From a virus, in IMG/VR virus record IMGVR_UViG_3300009172_002008, positions 1 to 45,042 of that record: a DNA stretch of 45,042 nucleotides. One strand, given 5' to 3'. The notes below the pieces were generated by a model, which saw nothing but the letters and a program-made list of their open reading frames with translations, had not been told where the DNA came from and made no database searches. Positions 7,081 to 14,984 of this stretch are shown here, in pieces. The translations under genes and the position numbers were made by a program. The stretch's first letter is position 1. Each line of letters opens with the position of its first letter.

Positions 7081-7722
7081 TTAATTAGCGAGAGGGTTAT
7101 CTAATGCTCTCTGTAGTTTTGTACTTATAGCATCTTCAAGATTTCTCATATCTCTATCCATTTTAGCTTGTAAGTCATTTATTCGTGTGTCATTTGACTC
7201 ACGAAGCTGAGATGCTTTAGTATCGTATTGATTTTGCAGAGCATCTCGTTTATTATCAAAACGTTCTTCTGCATTTGTAATTGTTTGTCTTATATTTGTT
7301 TCCGTATCACGAACAAGTTTTTCTACTCTTCGAGTAGCATCTTCAAGATAGGTAATCTGGCTATTAATATCCACTTTATTTTCACGATTACGTTTTTCAG
7401 CATCGTCAAGTTGTCTTTGTATAGCTACTAGCTGAACAGTTATCTCTGTTTTTACGTTAGCTAAGCTTGCCTCTATCTCTCTATTGCGAGTTTCAATTAC
7501 ATCAACATCAATATTACGTACAATCTCCTTCATGCCCATGTAGTCATCATATACCTGAAAAGCTCCATAAAGGCCTCCTAGTATAGAACTAATCAAAGCA
7601 AACAACATACCTATAGTAGTAGGTGTCATAGTAATACCAAATAGTTTCATTTTAGTATTTTTAATATTTTCTACTTCTGCTTCGAAGTTTTCTATACCTT
7701 CACCTAAATCTTTATCTATCAT
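7081..7722 (-). CDS. Membrane-anchored coiled-coil protein
   Basis: 213 residues: a short cytoplasmic N-terminus, one membrane segment at about 33-55 (TIGMLFALISSILGGLYGAF), and then a long coiled coil (about 70-205) rich in Glu, Arg, Asn and Asp with heptad pattern. The layout resembles an i-spanin or a membrane-tethered scaffold, but a clearer i-spanin lies at 11970-12344. Might bridge the periplasm. No catalytic motif. Confidence 0.7.
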   Translation of the reverse strand: MIDKDLGEGIENFEAEVENIKNTKMKLFGITMTPTTIGMLFALISSILGGLYGAFQVYDDYMGMKEIVRNIDVDVIETRNREIEASLANVKTEITVQLVAIQRQLDDAEKRNRENKVDINSQITYLEDATRRVEKLVRDTETNIRQTITNAEERFDNKRDALQNQYDTKASQLRESNDTRINDLQAKMDRDMRNLEDAISTKLQRALDNPLAN

Positions 7723-7731
7723 TATATATCC

Positions 7732-8505
7732 TTAACTCTGCACAAATACTTTATTATCTGCATAGGCTTCTAAGTTATGTATATACTGGGTCATTGAATG
7801 ATCGCTAAAATTATCAATTTTACCTTGTTTCAGTCCTGTCCACATACCGCGCCAACGATCTTTTACTCTTTGCCATGTTGTAAGTTTTCTTACATTACCA
7901 AAGGAGTTCATGTAATGTTCATTACCGTGATGTACATAACCTAGTATTCTAAGAGGTACTCTAGTAACTATATCATTATTATTTACCCAACGATGATGTG
8001 TAGCACTTAAGCTACGTACATATTTTCTCCAACCTACTCTAGGAGAACCATAAGTATAAACTTCTTTTATACTAGGCATAGTTTCATCATCTTCACATCT
8101 GCTAGCCATTATAGTAGTCATGGCTGCTCCTAAACTGTGTCCACAAAACCATACATTCTTAATAGTATGTCCTTGTAAATCTTGTTTTATCATAGGCCAG
8201 AGTTCGTCAACTTCATCTTTGAAACCTACATGCACTCTGCCAATAGTTTCAGCTACTACAGGTACTGCACGTAAGTCTGCCTTGATATCGTTAAGCTCAC
8301 TAGGCTCAGTGCCTCTGCAAGCAATAACGATATCTTCAGCATTTTCAAACCTATATGCTTGAGCACCTGCACGATTATAAAATTCTATATCCGTAAAACC
8401 TAACTCTTTAGCACCTTCTCTAGCTGAGGTATCATCTAAGTAAGCAATAGAAGAAAGTCTAGCAAATAAAAGGCTACGTTGTTTAAAGTTTGAGATGCTG
8501 ATCAT
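7732..8505 (-). CDS. Class 3 lipase
   Basis: 257 residues from the ATG at 8505, chosen because an AAGGA site precedes it (an upstream in-frame start would sit inside the preceding gene). The nucleophile elbow GHSLGAA places the catalytic Ser at about 124; YGSPRVGW follows, then the likely catalytic Asp in NNNDIVTR and His in YVHHGNEHY. RGTE near 65 is the usual oxyanion-region motif of class 3 lipases. It should hydrolyse acyl ester bonds of glycerolipids. No signal peptide, so it may act on the inner membrane at lysis. Confidence 0.85.
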   Translation of the reverse strand: MISISNFKQRSLLFARLSSIAYLDDTSAREGAKELGFTDIEFYNRAGAQAYRFENAEDIVIACRGTEPSELNDIKADLRAVPVVAETIGRVHVGFKDEVDELWPMIKQDLQGHTIKNVWFCGHSLGAAMTTIMASRCEDDETMPSIKEVYTYGSPRVGWRKYVRSLSATHHRWVNNNDIVTRVPLRILGYVHHGNEHYMNSFGNVRKLTTWQRVKDRWRGMWTGLKQGKIDNFSDHSMTQYIHNLEAYADNKVFVQS

Positions 8506-8509
8506 TAGA

Positions 8510-8674
8510 TTATCCTTTTCTCCACATAGTATATATGCCGTATACAATAGCTGCATAAGCGATTATGTGAGCAAAGGGAGAGAATATAAGAATACCTGCT
8601 CCTGTTGCTGCCATTGCTACTCCGTCAATTGAAGAGCGCTGAGCGATTCTGTTTGTGATCCATGATTTTATCAT
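8510..8674 (-). CDS. 54-residue membrane protein
   Basis: ATG at 8674 overlaps the TGA of the next upstream gene; the TAA (8512-8510) is 4 bases before the lipase ATG. A hydrophobic stretch (AATGAGILIFSPFAHIIAYAA) covers residues 19-45, flanked by basic residues. Small inner-membrane protein, probably co-translated with the lipase. Function unknown; a holin-like role is conceivable. Confidence 0.65.
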   Translation of the reverse strand: MIKSWITNRIAQRSSIDGVAMAATGAGILIFSPFAHIIAYAAIVYGIYTMWRKG

Positions 8675-8919
8675 TTCTGTAACTCCTTTATATTAGCTTC
8701 TAATTCATCTAGTTTAGAAGCTATCTCAGGATAAGCTTTTTTCCAAGCTTCAGGGTCTTGATCTAGCCATGTTATTCCATACCTATCTCTTATAAAATCT
8801 AGTACTTTATCAAAAGCACTATAACCCCATATCCCAATTTTAGTTGTTTTTATATACATAAGGCTAGCTGCACCTAATAAAGCACCTGCTATACTTGTGT
8901 AAACCCATAAATAATCCAT
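8671..8919 (-). CDS. Small N-terminally anchored protein
   Basis: 82 residues: membrane segment at about 5-24 (WVYTSIAGALLGAASLMYI) followed by a charged helical region with a possible coiled coil (residues 58-82). A GGAGATTAA site precedes the ATG. Co-transcribed with the lipase block. Function unknown. Confidence 0.65.
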   Translation of the reverse strand: MDYLWVYTSIAGALLGAASLMYIKTTKIGIWGYSAFDKVLDFIRDRYGITWLDQDPEAWKKAYPEIASKLDELEANIKELQK

Positions 8920-8950
8920 TTAATCTCCAATACCTTTAGTATATTGATTG

Positions 8951-8979
8951 ATTATACTTTTTATAAAAGTAGAGTTCCA
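8951..8979 (-). promoter_or_regulatory. Possible promoter, weak -35
   Basis: Minus strand TATAAT at 8956-8951 with a poor -35 (TGGAAC) 17 bases upstream. An inverted repeat (ACTTTT/AAAAGT) sits in the spacer. It lies between the exported-protein cluster and the membrane/lipase block. Low-confidence site. Confidence 0.3.
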
Positions 8980-8983
8980 TTTT

Positions 8984-9415
8984 TTAATTCTCAAAAACTG
9001 TAGGGTTAGCATTTAATCTTCTGAGGGCTTCTAACTCTTCTTGAAGTTTTAGTACCTCAATTCTTTTTTTACGTAGTTCTAATTCGTATAGAGAATTACA
9101 ATTAATTCTCTCTTTAGGTTTACCAAAAGGAATTATAATTCTAGCATATACACCTATATCTTTTTCAGAGTTGCCTGAAGAGCTACCAAAAACACTTTGC
9201 GCATTGTCAATTATACCAGTCACCCCAAACTCCAATTGTGTCGCTCCTCCAATTGCATTTTTACAGTCAAGATCCCCCGCTCTAATACTATCCTGCCCAT
9301 AAGTAGAAGGGGCTGTAGGTATAGCTAAGTTAAGTGAGCTAGACTCGGCTAACGCAATAGTACTTATCAAAAGTAAGCTAATTGTAGGTATTACTAGTTT
9401 CATTGTCTCACTCAT
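8984..9415 (-). CDS. Exported protein of marine-phage type
   Basis: 143 residues with a signal peptide (about residues 5-23, ending IALA). The mature part has a DLDCKNAIGGATQLEFGVTG block and DIGVYARIIIPFG, which look like beta strands, then a C-terminal helix with heptads (about 105-138). I recall similar proteins in marine phages but no function. An internal Met at residue 5 is an alternative start. It overlaps the previous gene by 8 bases. Confidence 0.65.
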   Translation of the reverse strand: MSETMKLVIPTISLLLISTIALAESSSLNLAIPTAPSTYGQDSIRAGDLDCKNAIGGATQLEFGVTGIIDNAQSVFGSSSGNSEKDIGVYARIIIPFGKPKERINCNSLYELELRKKRIEVLKLQEELEALRRLNANPTVFEN

Positions 9416-9794
9416 TTTTAAATCTAGAGCATATCTTAGAAGATATAGCAGTATTTAAAGATTCTTTTTTTTGTATTTTAGACACAGAACACATATAGTA
9501 AGCTCTATCGACATCAAGCTCTCTTACATAGACATCAAAAGTAACCTTACTAAGATAATCTAATTTAATTATGCTATAGGAAGATACAAAAGGTATAGAT
9601 TCCCATTCTTTAGTAAAAACTCCTATTTCGTAGTACTTAACATCAGCACGCCTATTAAACATACTCATAGTTGTTTTATATATACCCTCTAAATGCGAAG
9701 GAGTAAGTTTAGGGTAAGTAGGAGTCATTTCGTGCGCAGTAGCACTATACGCAAAAAGTATAAAGGCTACTACGCACTTACATATTTTAGTCAT
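9408..9794 (-). CDS. Exported protein, possible fimbrial-chaperone-like fold
   Basis: 128 residues with a signal peptide of about 20 residues (ending SATA). The mature domain has beta-strand pattern (YYEIGVFTKEW, SYSIIKLDYLSKVTFDVYV) and two Cys near the C-terminus (YYMCSVSK and SKICSR). The arrangement recalls the first domain of PapD-like periplasmic chaperones, and the next gene looks pilin-like, but this is only a fold guess. It could be any small periplasmic beta-domain. Confidence 0.5.
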   Translation of the reverse strand: MTKICKCVVAFILFAYSATAHEMTPTYPKLTPSHLEGIYKTTMSMFNRRADVKYYEIGVFTKEWESIPFVSSYSIIKLDYLSKVTFDVYVRELDVDRAYYMCSVSKIQKKESLNTAISSKICSRFKNE

Positions 9795-9804
9795 ATTATT
9801 TCTC

Positions 9805-10320
9805 TTACTGAGCTATACACTCTGCTACTACTAAAGCGGTATAAGAACCGCCTGGAAATGCTTTATTACCACCTAAAGTAGCAGTTGACGAAGTTTGAAA
9901 CCAAGTTGAACCAGTTGCGGTTAGGTCATAACGATCCATCATACCTAGTTCTACTTTGCCAGTTTCGTATGCGCCCATACCTGTAGCATCTGAAACTGTT
10001 TTAACTGTAGTATCACCTACCCAACTAACTGTATCTGAAATAGCAGGGCTACTAGAAAAACTAGAAGGAGCAGTAATAGTGGCATAGTATGCGTCTGCTA
10101 AAGATACGTCAAATCTGATAATCGATAGTTCACCGCCGTCGGTAGTTGAGGTTGTAAGAGTATAGGCATTAGGGTTTCCGTAAGTACCTGGAGTGTCAGT
10201 TTGTATACTACAACGAGATTGTACAATCCCGTTAATGGGGGTTTCCTCAGCTAATGCTACAGAAGCAGCACTAAGTAGAGTAGCTCCTAAAAGAAGCTTG
10301 ACTGTAGATTGTTTGAACAT
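9805..10320 (-). CDS. Exported beta-rich protein, pilin/SCPU-like
   Basis: 171 residues with a clear signal peptide (cleavage after VALA at about 24). One Cys near the mature N-terminus (SRCSIQT) and one near the C-terminus (AECIAQ) bracket a Thr/Ser-rich beta sandwich, as in secreted pilin or spore-coat-U-type subunits. Low Lys content, unlike its neighbours. Located 10 bases after a 297-residue exported protein. May be surface-exposed on the infected cell or on the virion. Family uncertain. Confidence 0.6.
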   Translation of the reverse strand: MFKQSTVKLLLGATLLSAASVALAEETPINGIVQSRCSIQTDTPGTYGNPNAYTLTTSTTDGGELSIIRFDVSLADAYYATITAPSSFSSSPAISDTVSWVGDTTVKTVSDATGMGAYETGKVELGMMDRYDLTATGSTWFQTSSTATLGGNKAFPGGSYTALVVAECIAQ

Positions 10321-10331
10321 TTTTGTTCTCC

Positions 10332-11225
10332 TTATTTGTATTGAGCAGCTACCATTTGTGTGTGTAGTAATTGTTGAGCTAGCCCATTACGTAATGCTGA
10401 TTTGTTTTCTGGTAATTTGGCATCAATTAAATTAACAGATTCGTTATATACCCCCCCAGGTATGTTAGAAGAATAGTATCCTTGGCTTATAGCAGCCAAG
10501 TTTGCTATATTATTCATTTGAGAAATAATCTGACTTTGTACGATTATATCATTTTGCTCAAGAGAATCTTCAGCTCTTTGTATTCTAACTTTACGTTCTT
10601 TTTCTTCTTCTTCTTTTTCTTTTTCAAGCAGTGCTTCATCCTCTGCTTGAACTCGTGCAATTTCTTTTTCGTCATCTAAGTTAACGTTTTCATCGTCTGT
10701 AACATCATAAATATCGTCTAAACTTAATTCGTAAATTGTAGGTACAGGAATTACGTAGCCTGGACAATTAGGATCAAATTGTGCATTGTAACAAGGGTTT
10801 ACTTTATAAGTATACACTACTCTAGCATCAGTAACTGAGCCACTACCTTCAACCTCTATAGACCCTTGACCCCAAGAACTTTGAGGAATATTAGGTATTA
10901 CTGGTACTGCTTTGTTTATCTGAGTACCGGATATTGATCCTGTTGACCATATATCAGTTTCTCTAAATACATAACCAGTACTATTTGCATTTTTATTCTG
11001 TACATGAACTGTTACAGCATCCTCAAGTTCTTTTTGTATTCTATAAGAGTAAATAACATTTTGTATGTCTAAACCTGATACTTCAGGTAATAATCCAGAC
11101 ATGCCCCAAGTCAAGCCTGTTGCTGCAGCATTATTAGTATAGCCATAATAAGGACTTATACTTTCAGAGTAGCAGTAGGAGGCCGAGAAGACCAAGCCCA
11201 CCGAAAGTAACAGCTTTTTCCACAT
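10332..11225 (-). CDS. Exported protein with acidic coiled coil
   Basis: 297 residues: signal peptide 1-20, a Gly/Ser/Thr-rich beta domain to about 150, then an extremely acidic and Glu/Lys-rich helix (about 165-235, including EKEKEEEEKERK) and a C-terminal helical part. The DNA encodes the Glu run as a long GAA/GAG stretch. Probably a periplasmic or surface fibre-like protein. Overlaps the next upstream gene by about 60 bases. Function unknown. Confidence 0.65.
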   Translation of the reverse strand: MWKKLLLSVGLVFSASYCYSESISPYYGYTNNAAATGLTWGMSGLLPEVSGLDIQNVIYSYRIQKELEDAVTVHVQNKNANSTGYVFRETDIWSTGSISGTQINKAVPVIPNIPQSSWGQGSIEVEGSGSVTDARVVYTYKVNPCYNAQFDPNCPGYVIPVPTIYELSLDDIYDVTDDENVNLDDEKEIARVQAEDEALLEKEKEEEEKERKVRIQRAEDSLEQNDIIVQSQIISQMNNIANLAAISQGYYSSNIPGGVYNESVNLIDAKLPENKSALRNGLAQQLLHTQMVAAQYK

Positions 11226-11715
11226 CTATATCTCCTGATTCATCTAGCTCTTTTCTAGTCTGTTCAACGTGAGTATCCCAACCTAGCTTAGCTGCATCAC
11301 CAATTAGTCCGTCGTAGGGACACGGGGTACCGGCATCCATCATCGCATCAAATACATCAGTGTTTTGACACATTATAGATACAGCAGCAACTTTCATTCC
11401 CATGTCATACATTATTTTTGCCTGCTTTAGGCGAACACAGTGCTCCTCTGTATAAGTAGTTCCAGCAGAAATACCTAGTATCTGTGTCTGTACAGCACCA
11501 GCTACTCCTACAGTACATAAATCTGAATTATTTCCTCCACTAAACTGTGGAGCAATAGCCGAAGGTGGTGGCTGATTAACAGTAGTAGTCATACTACCAG
11601 AAGAAGTAATGTTACTATCTGTAGTTGATTCTGTAACAATAGCTTGTGCACCTAGAGTAGTACTTAAACTACTAAGGATCAGTATTAACGGTAGTAGCTT
11701 CCGCATCTGTCTCAT
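11164..11715 (-). CDS. Exported Cys-rich protein with C-terminal anchor
   Basis: 183 residues from an ATG preceded by GGAGG at five bases. Signal peptide to about 23, a Thr/Ser/Pro linker, and then a conserved-looking domain with four Cys (SDLCTVG, EEHCVRL, SIMCQN, TPCPYDG) that could make two disulfides. The last 14 residues (GGLGLLGLLLLL) are hydrophobic, perhaps a membrane anchor. I recall the central domain from marine phages. Role unknown; its position next to spanins suggests the envelope. Confidence 0.65.
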   Translation of the reverse strand: MRQMRKLLPLILILSSLSTTLGAQAIVTESTTDSNITSSGSMTTTVNQPPPSAIAPQFSGGNNSDLCTVGVAGAVQTQILGISAGTTYTEEHCVRLKQAKIMYDMGMKVAAVSIMCQNTDVFDAMMDAGTPCPYDGLIGDAAKLGWDTHVEQTRKELDESGDIDVEKAVTFGGLGLLGLLLLL

Positions 11716-12019
11716 TATTACCTCCAGTAACTTCTTTATAATATTCTAGATTATTTTTCTGCGCTTTAATATACTTTTTTAACTCAAGCATATTTACAGA
11801 AAGTATTTCATAGTCTCTTACTTTTAATCCGTAGTATATAGTATCGTCTACATTTAGTACTTTCCACGATATATTAGTTAATTTTATAGGCGTAGGGGCA
11901 AGAGGCTGGGCTATAGCTATCTCTACTGGCTTACTAAAAATTTCTATAGATTTAACAGCTTGACTACAGCTACTGAGCAGAAAGCTCAATAAAATCATCA
12001 AAGAGAGTTTTTGTGCCAC
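11672..12019 (-). CDS. Outer-membrane lipoprotein, o-spanin-like
   Basis: 115 residues. The lipobox LLSSC places the lipidated Cys at about 18, so the mature protein is outer-membrane anchored. A Pro-rich stretch (QPLAPTPIKL) follows, then a helix containing DYEILSVNMLELKKYIK. The gene overlaps the C-terminal coding region of the i-spanin-like gene by 50 bases, the classic Rz/Rz1 arrangement. It should join the i-spanin across the periplasm and fuse inner and outer membranes at lysis. Confidence 0.7.
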   Translation of the reverse strand: MAQKLSLMILLSFLLSSCSQAVKSIEIFSKPVEIAIAQPLAPTPIKLTNISWKVLNVDDTIYYGLKVRDYEILSVNMLELKKYIKAQKNNLEYYKEVTGGNNETDAEATTVNTDP

Positions 12020-12344
12020 TATTGATTCTTCTTTCTATAAGTACGGGTTTACGTCTACTTAGCTCTTCTAAGTCGTGTTTCATTAATTTTGTAGATAACG
12101 CATCTTTTTCATCATTTAATGATTGATTAGCCAAAGACAAGCCTGTTAAAGCAGCTGCCTGCCTCTCAAAGTTCTCTTTCATAGAGGTTATAGTTTCTTT
12201 TTGAGTAGTAATTGCTACCTCAAGTTTTGCATTATTAGTCTGCAAAGTCATTATAATATCTTGAGAATACTTATAATACCAAGCAGAAACTAATGAACTA
12301 CTAACTAATAAAGCAAGCAACATCATTGATACCTTCATCCACAT
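11970..12344 (-). CDS. i-spanin-like (Rz-type) protein
   Basis: 124 residues: one N-terminal membrane anchor (about 6-24), then a periplasmic coiled coil (about 30-95) and a short basic tail. This is the topology of an i-spanin, and the neighbour is the matching o-spanin lipoprotein. The predicted promoter at 12351-12379 puts the transcription start almost on the first ATG. A second start at Met7 (12326) has GAAGG five bases before it and may be used instead. Confidence 0.7.
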   Translation of the reverse strand: MWMKVSMMLLALLVSSSLVSAWYYKYSQDIIMTLQTNNAKLEVAITTQKETITSMKENFERQAAALTGLSLANQSLNDEKDALSTKLMKHDLEELSRRKPVLIERRINSGTKTLFDDFIELSAQ

Positions 12345-12350
12345 ATGATG

Positions 12351-12379
12351 AGTATACCATTAATGATCTTGCTTGCCAA
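12351..12379 (-). promoter_or_regulatory. Sigma70-type promoter for spanin/export operon
   Basis: Minus strand TTGGCA at 12379-12374, 17-base spacer, TATACT at 12356-12351. The first ATG of the i-spanin gene begins six bases after the -10 box, so the transcript may be leaderless or start translation at Met7. Confidence 0.65.
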
Positions 12380-12421
12380 ATATTTTTAAAAGTAGCCTGA
12401 ATGGTAGTAGTAGTTAAGTAA

Positions 12422-13150
12422 TCAGGTATATTTCTTCTTCGTATGAACCTTGCGTCTATAGTAATCTTCCCTGCTAGTTTCCATCATACCCCTGTAAGCT
12501 TTTATAGCTCTAACTTCAGAAGCATCTTGAAATGTAACTTTTTCGTGCCACTCTGCACGCTGCACAGGTATTACTTGGCACATAGGAGTACCTGCAGGAA
12601 TTTCTACAGGATTGCCCCCAGGCGCTAGTTCTGTGTGTAAGAAAGGTATATTTACTACATTTTTATAGTTATCACAATCTACTAATCCGACTAAAGGTAT
12701 AGTAGGTAATTCAAATCTATTTACAGGAGGTAAAAATATAACTGAGTAATTTTTAGGCGTTGAGATGCGCCAAGGATTCATATATTTTAATATATTCATA
12801 TGTTCAAAGGGAGTACCAGGTATCTGCCAAGCACCGTGTTGCTCTATAGGAGCATGCCTTTGCATATCTTCTTTATGTTCTTCACTAAGCCAGTGTGTTT
12901 TTAGCTTACGATTTTCATCTAAACTAAGTACTATATCCATGTGAGTTAAAATGGTATAGCCTGCAGTCATTGCATCAATAACTGGTAGGCATTTTTTAAG
13001 AGTAGGATCCTTTATATCATCAGGATTTTGTTGATGATTAGGCATTTTTTTAAGCCACTCTGGTAATAATTTTTTAGAAGGAATAGGAGGGATTATAAAA
13101 TCTTGATTTGGGAAGTCGTGTATTAAGTGAAATTCTATAAGTTTTTTCAT
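12422..13150 (-). CDS. DUF6065-like phage protein
   Basis: 242 residues. The N-terminus has IPPIPSKKLLPEWLKKMP and a central DAMTAGYTILTHMD, which I associate with the DUF6065-type proteins common in marine phages. The C-terminal half (LHTELAPGGNPVEIPAGTPMCQVIPVQ split over strands) looks like a beta barrel of cupin type. The role is unknown; a small-molecule-modifying enzyme is possible. Starts 15 bases after the next gene. Confidence 0.6.
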   Translation of the reverse strand: MKKLIEFHLIHDFPNQDFIIPPIPSKKLLPEWLKKMPNHQQNPDDIKDPTLKKCLPVIDAMTAGYTILTHMDIVLSLDENRKLKTHWLSEEHKEDMQRHAPIEQHGAWQIPGTPFEHMNILKYMNPWRISTPKNYSVIFLPPVNRFELPTIPLVGLVDCDNYKNVVNIPFLHTELAPGGNPVEIPAGTPMCQVIPVQRAEWHEKVTFQDASEVRAIKAYRGMMETSREDYYRRKVHTKKKYT

Positions 13151-13165
13151 AGTTTACCTGTTATT

Positions 13166-13456
13166 TTACCATTTTTCTCTATCAGCCCAATATGCCGCTG
13201 ACATTTTACCTTTAGCAATATTTTTACCGTGACGAGCCTTAAAAGACTTACGTTTAGCTTTCATACGAGCTGATTCTCCTGCTTTGGGCTGACCTGCAGT
13301 AGAGGCTCCTTGTTCACCAAATCGGATGGTTTTTATCTTAGTACCCTCTTTAGCCACTACTACGTGTGATTTTTTAGGGTGAGAAGGAGTTCGTTTAGGT
13401 TTATTAAAACCTGATACACCTGCTCTTTTTAATCTTGAATCTTTTTCTATTGCCAT
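13166..13456 (-). CDS. DUF6321-like basic protein
   Basis: 96 residues, very basic. DSRLKRAGVSGFNKPKRTP, KSHVVVAKEGTKIKTIRFG and a C-terminal KAKRKSFKARHGKNIAKGK-type run followed by MSAAYWADREKW form the pattern I know as DUF6321, widespread in phages and algal viruses and of unknown function. The first gene after a near-consensus promoter, with AAGGAG upstream of the ATG. Confidence 0.75.
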   Translation of the reverse strand: MAIEKDSRLKRAGVSGFNKPKRTPSHPKKSHVVVAKEGTKIKTIRFGEQGASTAGQPKAGESARMKAKRKSFKARHGKNIAKGKMSAAYWADREKW

Positions 13457-13486
13457 TGTTGACTCCTTAGTAACTATATAAACAGT

Positions 13487-13515
13487 ATTATACGTTGCTA
13501 TAAGTTATTTGGCAA
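13487..13515 (-). promoter_or_regulatory. Near-consensus sigma70 promoter
   Basis: Minus strand TTGCCA at 13515-13510, 17-base spacer, TATAAT at 13492-13487, in the 76-base gap upstream of the DUF6321-like gene. Confidence 0.75.
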
Positions 13516-13532
13516 CTTGTAAAATTAAATGA

Positions 13533-13715
13533 TTAGCCTTCTATAGGTGTTTCATATTTATTCTGAATACTAACTATTACATCCCATTGAGATTGAGTTA
13601 GTTGTGGGTATTTAACCTGAGCTTTTAGGCATCCTTTTATAAAAGATAGTTCTTTATCTGTTAGCTCTTTACTATCGAAAAAATCCTTTAGCGGTTTCTT
13701 AATCCTTCTCATCAT
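13533..13715 (-). CDS. 60-residue helical protein
   Basis: Begins MMRRIKKPLKDFFDSKELTD and contains CLKAQVKYPQLTQSQWDVIVSI, an amphipathic helical pattern with a conserved-looking QSQWDVI. No membrane segment. Its ATG lies inside the 40-residue upstream gene, in another frame. Similar short proteins occur in T4-like marine phages, as far as I recall. Function unknown. Confidence 0.6.
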   Translation of the reverse strand: MMRRIKKPLKDFFDSKELTDKELSFIKGCLKAQVKYPQLTQSQWDVIVSIQNKYETPIEG

Positions 13716-13821
13716 TAACCTCGTAGATAAAAGGGTCTAGTTTAATAAGTTCTTTTTTCTTTTTCTCAAACTGTCTTTTGAATTGCCATTCTTCATACCA
13801 TTCAATTATTTTTCTAAACAT
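13699..13821 (-). CDS. 40-residue charged peptide
   Basis: ATG at 13821 (TAAGGA-type site just upstream, overlapping the end of the oxygenase gene), TAA at 13701-13699. Sequence begins MFRKIIEWYEEWQFKRQ, then a Lys run, and ends LDPFIYEVNDEKD. I recall similar short ORFs in marine T4-like phages, which supports its reality. Function unknown. Confidence 0.55.
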   Translation of the reverse strand: MFRKIIEWYEEWQFKRQFEKKKKELIKLDPFIYEVNDEKD

Positions 13822-14305
13822 AAGGATTCTCCTTTGGGGTAGTGCATAATGTAATACGCGGTTCATTGTTTAAGTTCATTATTCTATGTTTATTATAAGT
13901 ACGCAATAAATAGCTATAACCAGTTTTATAAACATATTTATTATTTTCAAACTCTAAAAAACTATTATCAGTTTGTATAGACGTTAAGATAGTACTAGCA
14001 AATACGTCATTACTTAAATCTGTATGCCACGGTACTTGATTTCTAGGCGCTAATACTGATAAGTACATATTAGTTATATGTTTAATACCTGTAAATTTAT
14101 ATAAAGAAGCTCTCCATAATTTTATTTCTGAAAATTGACGAAACCAAGCTGTATCTTTGCCTTCACTGATTAAATCTATGCTTTTCCAAGGATCATGATT
14201 ATATCTAGTATTCCATAAACTTCCTGCATTACTGTATATAAATAATATTTTTTCTATACTTACATTATCAAGTATTGGTATGGGAATTTGCTTGCAATAA
14301 GTCAA
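13814..14305 (-). CDS. 2OG/Asp-hydroxylase-like protein
   Basis: 163 residues. VPWHTDLSND gives the HxD iron ligands at about residues 98-100 and YNKHRIMNL gives the distal His at about 139, followed by Arg at PRITL, i.e. the H-x-D...H...R pattern of double-stranded beta-helix 2-oxoglutarate oxygenases. Shorter than most. The substrate is unknown. It overlaps the nuclease gene by 38 bases. One of five proteins of this general fold in the window. Confidence 0.65.
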   Translation of the reverse strand: MTYCKQIPIPILDNVSIEKILFIYSNAGSLWNTRYNHDPWKSIDLISEGKDTAWFRQFSEIKLWRASLYKFTGIKHITNMYLSVLAPRNQVPWHTDLSNDVFASTILTSIQTDNSFLEFENNKYVYKTGYSYLLRTYNKHRIMNLNNEPRITLCTTPKENPYV

Positions 14306-14984
14306 ACTGACTTCTCCTATATTTTAAGTCTGATAAGAAAGGTACAGCACTTTTTTCAAATAGTTGAGGAGGCTTACCGTCTACACATATAGCTATAACA
14401 ATATCTTTTATACCAGTACCGTACATTTCATTATGTGCTACAGCATAGGCACATCCTTGTAAATAGTAATCTTTAATCTGTTTAGACTGTTTTGGTTTTT
14501 TAGAAGTTTTAAAATCAATAATAGTAGGTTTACCTTTCCAGATACCTACCATATCAGTACGCCCAGCATAGCTGAGTTTATTACTCCAAAGTACTTGTTC
14601 TTGTCCCCAGATCTCTTCTACTCCCGAAGTGACAGTAGTAATTAAATCATTACTCATTTGTCTAACATCTGAAGGAGCAGTCCTTAATGTATCAGATATA
14701 TCTTCTCCGTTAAAGTGTCTTTCAGCTATATCATGAATCCACGTACCTCTATCCGTAGCTTCTTTAGATACTCTAGCGGCTTCTTCTTCTCCTACACGAT
14801 CTTTCCAAGCTTGTAGCCATGCTTGATTAGCTGTTTTACCTAAAATAGTAGTAATAGACGGGTAGGAACCATCAGGAGTATGATAAGTTCTACCAGTAGG
14901 CAGAGTATCAGTATCTACTTCAGTTAGGTAGTTGAATTTCTTTGAGGTCGTCCACGGTGTTGACAATAGGTTTTCCTTTAGCAT
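14268..14984 (-). CDS. RecB/Cas4-like PD-(D/E)XK exonuclease
   Basis: 238 residues. TDRGTWIHDIAERH has the motif His (84) of the RecB family, GRTDMVG the first acidic ligand (D144), IIDFKTSKK the D-x-K core (D157, K159), and YYLQGCAYA the downstream Q/Y motif. These residues make a two-metal exonuclease, which in phages processes or degrades DNA in recombination. No Cys cluster, so it is not a full Cas4. The start overlaps the carbamoyltransferase by 65 bases; a later start is possible. Confidence 0.85.
   Translation of the reverse strand: MLKENLLSTPWTTSKKFNYLTEVDTDTLPTGRTYHTPDGSYPSITTILGKTANQAWLQAWKDRVGEEEAARVSKEATDRGTWIHDIAERHFNGEDISDTLRTAPSDVRQMSNDLITTVTSGVEEIWGQEQVLWSNKLSYAGRTDMVGIWKGKPTIIDFKTSKKPKQSKQIKDYYLQGCAYAVAHNEMYGTGIKDIVIAICVDGKPPQLFEKSAVPFLSDLKYRRSQFDLLQANSHTNT

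Noticed and set aside
10482-10679. 65-codon plus-strand frame with a run of Phe
   Set aside because: The Phe run is the complement of the GAA/GAG run encoding the acidic helix of the exported protein on the minus strand.
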